From DATDMG01 sp036518955 (GTDB taxonomy: Bacteria > Actinomycetota > Actinomycetes > Actinomycetales > Kineosporiaceae): 10,259 nucleotides of DNA. The stretch covers positions 1-10,259 of the forward strand of contig DATDMG010000106.1 in assembly GCA_036518955.1 (NCBI GenBank). Reading direction: 5' to 3'. The notes below the pieces were generated by a model that saw only the letters and a program-made list of their open reading frames with translations, did not search any database and was not told where the DNA came from. Position numbers and translations under genes: made by a program. Below, piece after piece: positions 1 through 5,148 of this stretch (positions are counted from its first letter, which is position 1; every line of letters begins with the position of its first letter).

Positions 1-225
1 GACGTGCACGGCGAACATGCCGAACACCGCCAGCGCTCGGGCCAGGTCGACCCCCGCCAGCCGTGCCGTCGACGTGCCAGGCTCGCCCGCCGGACCGGGC
101 GGAGCCGCCTCCTGCGCGGGTGCCGCCTCCTGCGTGGGTGCCGCCTCCTGCGCGGGTGTCTTCTCTTGCGCGGGCGCCTCCTCGCCAGGAGGCGCGGTCT
201 GCGGCGCGTGCTGCGTCTGGGCCAT
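1..225 (-). CDS. DUF418-type membrane protein, N-terminal fragment (runs off left edge)
   Basis: The ATG at 225-223 opens 75 codons that continue beyond the window. Residues 1 to about 50 are hydrophilic and rich in Ala, Pro, Glu and Gln, built partly from a six-residue unit (AAPAQE and variants) repeated about four times. The last residues (RLAGVDLARALAVFGMFAVHV) begin a membrane helix and match the usual opening of DUF418 and related acyltransferase-like membrane proteins, a Gly/Asp-x-Ala-Arg-Ala/Gly-Leu-Ala core followed by a hydrophobic stretch. That family has multiple helices and is poorly characterised; transport or acyl transfer has been suggested. The low-complexity tail is unusual, since family members normally start close to this motif. 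The related heparan-alpha-glucosaminide N-acetyltransferase-like family is an alternative, because only the first helix is visible. The gene is transcribed away from the PAP2 gene. Confidence 0.72.
   Translation of the reverse strand, partial: MAQTQHAPQTAPPGEEAPAQEKTPAQEAAPTQEAAPAQEAAPPGPAGEPGTSTARLAGVDLARALAVFGMFAVHV
104..175. repeat. 18-bp tandem repeat, four units, inside the DUF418 N-terminus
   Basis: Four head-to-tail 18-bp units occupy 104-121, 122-139, 140-157 and 158-175. Units 1 and 3 are identical (GCCGCCTCCTGCGCGGGT), unit 2 differs by one base and unit 4 is more diverged. The period is a multiple of three, so copy-number change keeps the reading frame and only lengthens or shortens the Pro/Ala/Gln/Glu tail of the minus-strand protein. 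Confidence 0.9.
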
Positions 226-615
226 GGCAACACCGTCCCCGGGTGCGCGCCCATCGGCCATCCGGCGAGTTTCGGGAGCGCACCCGCCGAGCAGCCACAA
301 CCACCCGCCGGCCGGTGGGGGTGCCTCGCCAACTGCCGGACCGGGCACCGGCCAGTCGAGGCCCGCTGACAGCCGCGCGGCGACGCTCAGCCCGCGTCGG
401 CCTAGCTGATCACGGGACTCGTGCCCGGTCCCATCGCCGCACTGCAGACGCCTGCGTGTTCGCGTCCGCAGTGACGGGCCGGATGCGCAGTGGTGTCCGC
501 CTCGGGCATCACCGAGTCGTGGACAACCGAAGAGACGATGGACATGAGCCACGAGACGACGCAACAGCAGCGGGCGCCGCATATCAGGAGCCGCCGCGGG
601 GATGAAGTTCTCGTG
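226..615. other. Divergent intergenic region between DUF418-type and PAP2 genes
   Basis: These 390 bases separate two divergently transcribed genes, so promoters for both should lie here, but I see no convincing -35/-10 pair. It holds a GGGAC/GTCCC inverted repeat (414-432) listed separately. The PAP2 frame is open back to a GTG at 490 with ATGs at 538 and 544, so part of 490-615 could be coding if the PAP2 start is further upstream. Other frames here give only low-complexity Arg/Pro/Ala translations and look non-coding. Confidence 0.55.
414..432. promoter_or_regulatory. Inverted repeat GGGAC-N9-GTCCC, partial DosR-like box
   Basis: The arms GGGAC (414-418) and GTCCC (428-432) are perfectly complementary with a 9-base spacer. 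An overlapping reading, 414-427, is GGGAC, four bases, then GCCCG. This differs at one defined position from the palindromic core GGGACNNNNGNCCC of mycobacterial DosR/DevR boxes. It lies between two divergent genes, about 185 bases before the chosen PAP2 start. In DNA this rich in G and C a chance match is quite possible. Confidence 0.25.
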
Positions 616-1236
616 ATGACGCCCGCGCCGAACCATCCATCCGCCCCGGTGCCTCGGGCGGCGAACGTCCGGGCCGAAGTGCAAGCGATCGATCAGGCGG
701 TGTTCGACGCCGTCGCAGAAACCCCGACGCCGAGCCTCGACCGGTTACTGGTGGGCCTGTCCCGGTCGGCCGACCGCTCCCGGCTGTGGCTGGTCACCGC
801 GGCAGGCCTCGCAGCGCTGGGTGGCACCCGGGGCCGACGGGCCGCGGGTCTCGGGCTCCTCGCCGTCGGACTCGCCTCGGCGGTCACGAATCTGGGTCTG
901 AAGCCGCTGGCCGGGCGCCGACGGCCGGTGTGGTCGGACAGCCATCAGGTGTCGGCCTCCCGACGGGTACGGCGGCCGATCTCGGCGTCGTTCCCTTCCG
1001 GTCACGCCGCCTCCGCCTTTGCCTTCGCGTCTGCCGCAGGGGAGGCAGCCCCAGCGGCCTGGGTCCCGCTGCACCTGGCCGCCACCCTCGTCGGCTATTC
1101 GCGGGTGCACACCGGCGTGCACTACGCCTCCGACGTCTCTGTCGGAGCCGTGGTCGGCGCCCTGTGCGGTTGGACGGTGCGGCGGCTGGCCGGGCCCCGG
1201 GCGGCTGGTCCTCGTGAAGCACGGCGGGCTCCGTGA
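616..1236 (+). CDS. PAP2-family membrane phosphatase
   Basis: This 206-residue protein has the complete three-part signature of the PAP2 (phosphatidic acid phosphatase type 2) superfamily: K96 with R103-P104 (KPLAGRRRP), PSGH at 127-130 and SRVHTGVHYASD at 162-173, which supplies the catalytic His169 and Asp173. Family members remove phosphate from lipid or isoprenoid phosphates at the membrane; the exact substrate cannot be read here. Hydrophobic segments fall near residues 58-70, 78-95, 130-162 and 172-188. I chose the ATG at 616 because about 25 residues before the first conserved segment (IDQAVFDAVAETPTP) suits the family. No strong ribosome site decides it, and ATG 538, ATG 544 or GTG 490 in the same frame are possible. 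Its stop overlaps the next gene's start (GTGA, 1233-1236), so translation is probably coupled to the lipid kinase. In many actinomycetes these two domains are one fused protein. Confidence 0.9.
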   Translation: MTPAPNHPSAPVPRAANVRAEVQAIDQAVFDAVAETPTPSLDRLLVGLSRSADRSRLWLVTAAGLAALGGTRGRRAAGLGLLAVGLASAVTNLGLKPLAGRRRPVWSDSHQVSASRRVRRPISASFPSGHAASAFAFASAAGEAAPAAWVPLHLAATLVGYSRVHTGVHYASDVSVGAVVGALCGWTVRRLAGPRAAGPREARRAP

Positions 1237-2198
1237 CCGCGCACGGGGGCGGGACGACGCCGGCCCGGGCGGTGATCGTGATGAACCCGCGCTCGGGCGA
1301 CGGCAAGGTGACCCGGTTCCGGCTGATCGAGCGAGCCGAACGACTCGGGGCTCGGGTCATGGTGACCGGCGGGGATCTGAGTGCCGCGGCGCTGGCGAGG
1401 TTCGCGGTCGAGGAGGGCGCGCAGGTGCTGGGGGTGGCGGGCGGCGACGGAACGGTGGCGGCGGTGGCGGCGGTGGCCGCCGACACCGACCGTCCACTGG
1501 TGGTCGTCCCGGCCGGCACCCGCAACCACTTCGCCCGCGACGTGGGCCTGGATACCCGGAACCCGGTGCGGGCCTTGACCGCTCTGGTCGCCGCGGACCC
1601 GGTCCGGGTGGACCTGGGTTCGGTCGAGTCGCACGTCTTCGTCAACAACGTCTCGTTCGGCATGTACGCGGAGGCGCTGTTGGAGCCCGGATACCGGCAG
1701 GCGAAGGCGCGGTCCTTCGCATCCGTCGCACCCCGTTACCTGGAAGGACGGCGGTGGGTCGAGGCCAGGATCGACACCCCCGTGGAGACCACCGAGGATC
1801 CGCAGGTGGTGCTGGTGTCGAACAATCCCTACCACCTGTCCACCGTGCGGTACCTGGGGCGGCGATTCAGTCTCAGCACCGGACAGCTCGGGGTGATCGT
1901 CATCAAGCGCCCGGCCGACCTGCCCCCGCTGCCCCCGCCGGACCTGCTCCCGCGGCTGCGTCAGGACCTGCGCCGACACGGCAGGACCGGATCGCCCGGC
2001 ACCGGCGTCGTCACCTGGTGCGCCCCCCAGGTGACGTTGGCCGGCGCCGTCTCGCACCTCACGGCTGGGATCGACGGCGAGCCCGTGGACCTCCACCTCC
2101 CGATCACGTGCCGCATCCTGCCCGCAGCCTTGCAGATCCTCCTGCCGCAGGGACGTCCGGGCGTGCCCGAAGAACCTGCTCGGGATCGCGGGCGGTAG
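1233..2198 (+). CDS. Diacylglycerol kinase-family (DAGK/YegS/LCB5-like) lipid kinase
   Basis: This 321-residue protein belongs to the DAGK catalytic family, which phosphorylates diacylglycerol or related lipids with a nucleotide triphosphate. Visible marks are the N-terminal phosphate-binding stretch NPRSGDGK (18-25), the diagnostic glycine-rich GGDGT (70-74), PAGTRNHFARD (93-103, family form PxGTxN-xAR) and VNNVSFGMYA (about 138-147). The C-terminal segment TAGIDGEP-V (about 274-283) matches the usual D-G-E element near the family's end. The GTG start overlaps the PAP2 stop, which implies coupled translation and a shared mRNA. Together the two genes could interconvert phosphatidic acid and diacylglycerol, or act on an isoprenoid or other membrane lipid; that pairing is inferred. 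The C-terminus is slightly Arg-rich. There is no signal peptide, so a cytosolic, membrane-associated location is expected. Confidence 0.9.
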   Translation: MTAHGGGTTPARAVIVMNPRSGDGKVTRFRLIERAERLGARVMVTGGDLSAAALARFAVEEGAQVLGVAGGDGTVAAVAAVAADTDRPLVVVPAGTRNHFARDVGLDTRNPVRALTALVAADPVRVDLGSVESHVFVNNVSFGMYAEALLEPGYRQAKARSFASVAPRYLEGRRWVEARIDTPVETTEDPQVVLVSNNPYHLSTVRYLGRRFSLSTGQLGVIVIKRPADLPPLPPPDLLPRLRQDLRRHGRTGSPGTGVVTWCAPQVTLAGAVSHLTAGIDGEPVDLHLPITCRILPAALQILLPQGRPGVPEEPARDRGR

Positions 2199-2200
2199 GG

Positions 2201-2222
2201 CCGCCGTCCCGGCTTCCGGCGG
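2201..2222 (+). terminator. Hairpin just after the lipid kinase stop
   Basis: CCGCCG (2201-2206) pairs perfectly with CGGCGG (2217-2222) around a 10-base loop, starting two bases after the TAG stop. There is no T-run, as is common for actinobacterial terminators. The position fits transcription ending after the PAP2/kinase operon. Confidence 0.5.
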
Positions 2223-2450
2223 TGCACCCGTTCGGGCGATCGGCGCAGCGGCAGCGCGCTCCGGCCTCGCGAACTGATCCCCGTCGAGCCTCAACGGTCT
2301 CCTTCGTCGACGCCGGCCGTCATCTGGTCCGCCACGACCGAGACGGGCCGCAACGATCGCCTCACCGTGCTGGACCCGAGCTTCGGCCAGCGCACCCACG
2401 GGTGAAGCGCGACTCGGCCCAAGCGGTAGGGAGGCAAGACCCCGAAGATA

Positions 2451-2464
2451 GGGACAAAAGCCCC
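2451..2464. promoter_or_regulatory. DosR/DevR-like palindrome
   Basis: The sequence GGGACAAAAGCCCC matches the core GGGACNNNNGNCCC of DosR/DevR boxes exactly; against the fuller mycobacterial form GGGACTWWAGTCCC it differs at two of fourteen positions. DosR/DevR is the response regulator for hypoxia, NO and CO in mycobacteria, and related regulators are widespread in actinobacteria. The site lies about 414 bases before the coiled-coil gene and 250 bases past the kinase stop. An overlapping perfect inverted repeat, CAAAAG-CCC-CTTTTG (2455-2469), could instead form a small hairpin. No transcription start is visible to confirm a role. Confidence 0.38.
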
Positions 2465-2763
2465 TTTTGCTCACATAGGCGGGATATCGACTCTAGGGGG
2501 GTAGGCGCGACCGAGTGACGCCGACCACAGGGGGCCAGTGATGGCGTTCTGGGACCGGGCCGACGCCGGGCGGCAGTTCCGGCACGCACGCGGCCATCCG
2601 CCCGACAGCGATGTGGTGGCGTCGGGCGAGGGCCGGGTGTCTGCAGCACGGCAAGGATCTCGGCAGTCGCTACGGCGGACGGTAAGACTGCCGCGCGCTC
2701 CGCCCCGGGTGCCGATGCTCCGGCACACCGCGGTCATGGTGGGCGATCGGCCGGGGCGGGCGT

Positions 2764-2799
2764 GCCATGAGCAACTGTCGGGCCATGAGCAATCTGTGC
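2764..2799. repeat. Imperfect 18-bp direct repeat in the leader
   Basis: GCCATGAGCAA occurs at 2764-2774 and again at 2782-2792, a period of 18 bases, with the following bases partly conserved (CTGTCGG against TCTGTGC). It sits about 80-115 bases before the start of the coiled-coil gene. It might be a pair of binding sites or a small duplication; each copy contains an in-frame ATG but neither has a good ribosome site. Confidence 0.5.
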
Positions 2800-2877
2800 A
2801 ACCGCAAGGGGTCATCTGTTCGGCACAGCAACAGCAGCGGCTCAGTCTGCGATCGACACGTGATCCAGGGAGGAACG

Positions 2878-3309
2878 ATGGATTTCTCGGAACGACTCGA
2901 CGCGCTGCAGCAACGCGTCGGCGCGGCCAAGGCTGACGTACAGGCCGCCGCCACCGAGTCCCGTGAGCAGATCGGAACGCGGATCCACCAGACCCAGGAC
3001 GACCTCGCCCGGGCCATGCAGGACGCACAGCGGCAGGCCGAGCAGGCCGCGGCCGGCGCACGCAGCAAGTGGGCGCAGGTGAAGGCGGACGCCGCCGCCA
3101 AGCGGGAGGACGTCAAGGCCAAGATCGACCAGCGGACCCGGCAGTTGGACGCCAAGGTTGCCGCCCACGACGCGGACTGGGCCGAGAACGACGCGGCCGA
3201 GGCTGTCTCCTTCGCCGAGTGGGCGGTGGACAACGCGGAGCTGGCCATCCTGGACGCCATCGACGCCCGCATCTACGCCGACGAGCGGGCCAAGGTGGCC
3301 AGTTCCTGA
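2878..3309 (+). CDS. Ala-rich coiled-coil protein of unknown function
   Basis: This 143-residue protein has no recognised enzymatic domain. Almost the whole chain is helical and charged (Ala, Gln, Asp, Lys, Arg), with heptad-like spacing from about residue 5 to 95, as in AKADVQAAATESREQIGTRI and KADAAAKREDVKAKIDQ. The C-terminal part (about 100-135, AEAVSFAEWAVDNAELAILDAIDAR) is more conserved-looking and amphipathic. There is no signal peptide or membrane segment, so it is probably cytosolic and oligomeric. The start is well supported by GGGAGGAAC directly before the ATG at 2878; the frame stays open upstream to 2767 without a comparable ribosome site. It lies 134 bases before an HdeD-like gene on the same strand. 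Similar small helical proteins accompany stress genes in actinobacteria, so a stress role is plausible but inferred. Confidence 0.82.
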   Translation: MDFSERLDALQQRVGAAKADVQAAATESREQIGTRIHQTQDDLARAMQDAQRQAEQAAAGARSKWAQVKADAAAKREDVKAKIDQRTRQLDAKVAAHDADWAENDAAEAVSFAEWAVDNAELAILDAIDARIYADERAKVASS

Positions 3310-3314
3310 CCTTT

Positions 3315-3327
3315 GGCCGGATCGGCC
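3315..3327 (+). terminator. Small hairpin after the coiled-coil gene
   Basis: GGCCG (3315-3319) and CGGCC (3323-3327) form a five-pair stem with a three-base loop six bases after the stop. A flanking TTCCTG (3303-3308) can pair with CAGGAA (3347-3352) to enclose it. There is no T-run; it may attenuate rather than end transcription, because the HdeD-like gene follows on the same strand. Confidence 0.3.
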
Positions 3328-3443
3328 GACGGCCCGCCACCACAACCAGGAACCGCCACTTCAACCGGGGATGAGCCGCGCCGCGTCAGGCTCTGACGAT
3401 GGGGATCGTGCCCCTGGCGCGGCGGCGAAAGGGGGAGATTGCT

Positions 3444-4040
3444 GTGACGGGTGAGGTGGGGCGCGCAGAGGCGCTTCGGGACACCGCCCGCGCCGAGGTA
3501 CGCGAGGTGTCGGGGGTCTGGTGGTTGCTGCTGATCCTCGGGATCCTGTGGACCGGCCTGGGCATGTTCGTGCTGTCCTACCGGGTGAGCAGCCTGGCGG
3601 TGGTGGTCACGATCGTGGGCGTGGCCTTGCTGTACGGCGGCATAACCCAGCTGGTGGTGGCCAGCCAGGTCCACGCCTGGCGCTGGCTGCTCGTTGCAGG
3701 CGGTGTTCTGGGCGTGGCCGCCGGGATCACCACGTTCGTATGGCCAGGAGCCACGCTGTACGTCGTGTCGATCCTGGTGGCCTGGTACCTGGCGATCTCC
3801 GGGATCGTCCACGTGGTCAGCGCGCTGGCAGGCGCCAAGCTGCCGTGGTGGTGGACCCGGGTGCTGCTCGGGATCGCCGAACTGGCCCTGGGGGTGTGGG
3901 CGCTCCGGTCCTGGCAACAGTCGCTGTTCACGCTGGTCACCCTGGTCGGGGTGTGGGCCATCTGCCACGGGATTGGGGAGATCTTCGCCGCCTTCGCCCT
4001 GCGCCACGCTGGCAGGCGGGCGGAGCTGCTGGTCACCTGA
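3444..4040 (+). CDS. HdeD-like (DUF308) membrane protein
   Basis: This 198-residue integral membrane protein has about six hydrophobic helices, near residues 25-46, 51-73, 80-99, 103-130, 136-154 and 160-186, arranged as the repeated two-helix units of the HdeD/DUF308 family. Typical elements are the early WWLLLILGILWTGLGMFVL helix and the ISGIVHVVSAL and ICHGIGEIFAAFALR stretches. E. coli HdeD is linked to acid resistance at high cell density; actinobacterial relatives are usually stress-associated with unproven function. I chose GTG 3444 because GGGGGAG lies eight bases upstream and the protein then begins with a short hydrophilic head before helix 1. An upstream in-frame ATG at 3399 would add 15 Arg-rich residues and has no clear ribosome site. 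It probably shares expression with the coiled-coil gene before it. Confidence 0.88.
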   Translation: MTGEVGRAEALRDTARAEVREVSGVWWLLLILGILWTGLGMFVLSYRVSSLAVVVTIVGVALLYGGITQLVVASQVHAWRWLLVAGGVLGVAAGITTFVWPGATLYVVSILVAWYLAISGIVHVVSALAGAKLPWWWTRVLLGIAELALGVWALRSWQQSLFTLVTLVGVWAICHGIGEIFAAFALRHAGRRAELLVT

Positions 4041-4090
4041 TGGAGGATTCCGACGACGCACGGACGGCCCCGAGCGCCCCCTCGCACCCG

Positions 4091-4125
4091 CCCTGCATCC
4101 TTGGGCGCCAGCCAGGGATGCAGGG
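4091..4125. terminator. Strong hairpin between convergent genes
   Basis: CCCTGCATCC (4091-4100) pairs perfectly with GGATGCAGGG (4116-4125). The stem continues through a T-G wobble and TGG/CCA (4102-4104 with 4112-4114), giving about 14 pairs and a seven-base loop. It lies between the HdeD-like gene (ends 4040, plus) and the truncated glycosyltransferase (ends 4160, minus), so it can serve both directions. No T-run is present on either side. Confidence 0.75.
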
Positions 4126-4159
4126 CGCCGAGACCGGCTTCGCCCGGCGGCGGCGCCGG

Positions 4160-4840
4160 TCAACCGCGGATGTCCTCGTAGATCTCTGCCTTCTCGGCAA
4201 CGCTCAACGGGCGGAACGGGGGGCTGCACACCCCGGCCACGACCGCCTCCGGGTGATCGACCGCGATCCTCGCCCGCAGGGCCGCCAGGGTCTCGGGGGA
4301 GCCACCCAGCAGGTAGTGCCGCACGCCCGTGCGGCCTGCGACGTCCAGCACGTCCTGGAAGAGTTGCGGTCCTCGACAGGCCTGACGCAGTTCCCTGCCC
4401 GCGCCGCGGGAGGCGGCCAGCCAGGCCAGCGGGGTGCCGTCGATGAAGTTGACGCCCTCGTGGAGAACGGCGGCCAGCGCCGGGTCCCGGTCGGCGAGGG
4501 CGAGGGTGTACGCGTTCACCAGGTGGATGTGGCGGCCGCCCCGGCCCCGCGGTGCCTCGAGCGTCCAGCGCAGGACGGCGTGCGCGGCGGCGGCGGGGGA
4601 CAGCGCGGCGAACGGGAAGCCGAGCAGCTCCAGGCCGGGCTCCGCCGGCCGAGGCAGCGCGACGACGCGCACGGCGTCCGCCGGGACGCGCCGGTCGGAC
4701 GCCGTCGACGCGGGCTGCGGCGCCACGCGCCGGAGCGACGGCAGGTCGGCTCCGAGAGCGAGGTCGGCTCCGAGAGCGAGCCCCTCCCCGACTCGAGTAG
4801 GCAGGCCGGCTCGGGCATTGTCCGGCATCTCGATGACCAC
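4160..4840 (-). CDS. WecG/TagA/CpsF-family glycosyltransferase, C-terminally truncated (possible pseudogene)
   Basis: The protein (226 residues from GTG 4840) carries the first part of the WecG/TagA/CpsF (GT26) domain, whose members transfer a sugar to an undecaprenyl-linked glycolipid in polysaccharide or teichoic acid synthesis. Recognisable are LELLGFPFAALSPAAAAHAVL (about 70-90), IHLVNAYTLALADRDPAL (105-122), NFIDGTPLAWLAAS (131-144, with the Asp expected to be catalytic), RGPQLFQDVLDVAG and HYLLGGSPETL (175-185). The chain stops at AEIYEDIRG, just where the family continues with its VGLGTPKQE-like motif and C-terminal segment. About 70 residues are missing and no downstream frame restores them, so it is probably inactive or altered. 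The N-terminal 65 residues are low-complexity and include ALGADL twice. GTG 4840 has GGGGAG nine bases upstream; GTG 4867 and ATG 4828 are alternatives. No other polysaccharide gene is nearby. Confidence 0.78.
   Translation of the reverse strand: MVIEMPDNARAGLPTRVGEGLALGADLALGADLPSLRRVAPQPASTASDRRVPADAVRVVALPRPAEPGLELLGFPFAALSPAAAAHAVLRWTLEAPRGRGGRHIHLVNAYTLALADRDPALAAVLHEGVNFIDGTPLAWLAASRGAGRELRQACRGPQLFQDVLDVAGRTGVRHYLLGGSPETLAALRARIAVDHPEAVVAGVCSPPFRPLSVAEKAEIYEDIRG
4743..4778. repeat. Perfect 18-bp tandem duplication in the glycosyltransferase N-terminus
   Basis: AGGTCGGCTCCGAGAGCG occurs twice with no interruption, at 4743-4760 and 4761-4778. The period keeps frame and encodes a duplicated Ala-Leu-Gly-Ala-Asp-Leu on the minus strand. 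Perfect identity suggests a recent slippage duplication. Confidence 0.9.
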
Positions 4841-5148
4841 TGCTCGCTGCTCCCCGTTCGCTAACACTGCGTTGCGATTGCCTGACGTAGCGTGGACGAG
4901 GAGGGGTACTCGGGTGAGCGTTGCCGAGCAGGATCATCTCTTTGAGGGGAGAAGGTCTCCGACGACTGGAGGGAGAATGTCCCCTAGGTGGGGGGCTGCG
5001 CCGTCCGTGGGGTATTCGTTCGGCGCGGTCAGGCGCCTAGCCGTCGCGTGTGGCGGGGGAATCGGGCATGTGGGGGAGGGGGACGTCGCCTCAACGGGGG
5101 TCGTGACGTTGCCGGGGAATCGCCCGGCCCGCATGGCACGCTCGCATC
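4841..5148. other. Divergent intergenic region, glycosyltransferase / DUF1800
   Basis: About 308 bases separate the minus-strand glycosyltransferase from the plus-strand DUF1800 gene, so promoters for both are expected. Purine-rich plus-strand runs (for example GAGGAGGGG at 4898-4906 and around 5055-5085) stand out. A GGGTAC at 4904-4909 resembles the -10 of SigB/SigF-type stress promoters, but I find no GTTT-like -35 at the right distance. A small inverted repeat GGAGA-AGG-TCTCC lies at 4948-4960. I see no supportable gene or riboswitch. Confidence 0.45.

Larger units (their letters stand above)
2199..2877. other. Long non-coding leader (679 bases) before the coiled-coil gene
   Basis: No convincing gene lies here. 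The forward frame from ATG 2538 is preceded by AGGGGG, but its translation is Arg/Pro-rich without family resemblance and overlaps the well-supported start at 2878 in another frame. Minus-strand frames are equally unconvincing. The stretch holds the kinase-operon hairpin, a DosR-like palindrome (2451-2464) inside a locally A/T-richer patch (about 2440-2500), and an 18-base-period direct repeat (2764-2799). A long regulated 5' leader, an unannotated small RNA or the remains of a lost gene are all possible. Confidence 0.5.

Noticed and set aside
104..193. Short spaced repeats considered as a CRISPR array
   Set aside because: Units are 18 bp, contiguous and coding, with no spacers and no cas genes nearby.
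1122..2474. Minus-strand open frame of 450 codons opposite the lipid kinase
   Set aside because: It is antisense to a clear DAGK-family gene; no domain or good start is seen.
2538..2936. Plus-strand 132-codon frame preceded by AGGGGG
   Set aside because: The composition is Arg/Pro-rich, there is no family resemblance, and it overlaps the better-supported start at 2878 in another frame.
4904..4909. GGGTAC as a SigB/SigF -10 element
   Set aside because: No GTTT-like -35 lies 14-16 bases upstream, and the six bases are common in this composition.
3273..4937. Minus-strand open frame of 554 codons
   Set aside because: It lies opposite the HdeD-like gene and beside the glycosyltransferase in another frame. 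The translation is low-complexity Arg/Pro/Gly with no recognisable domain.
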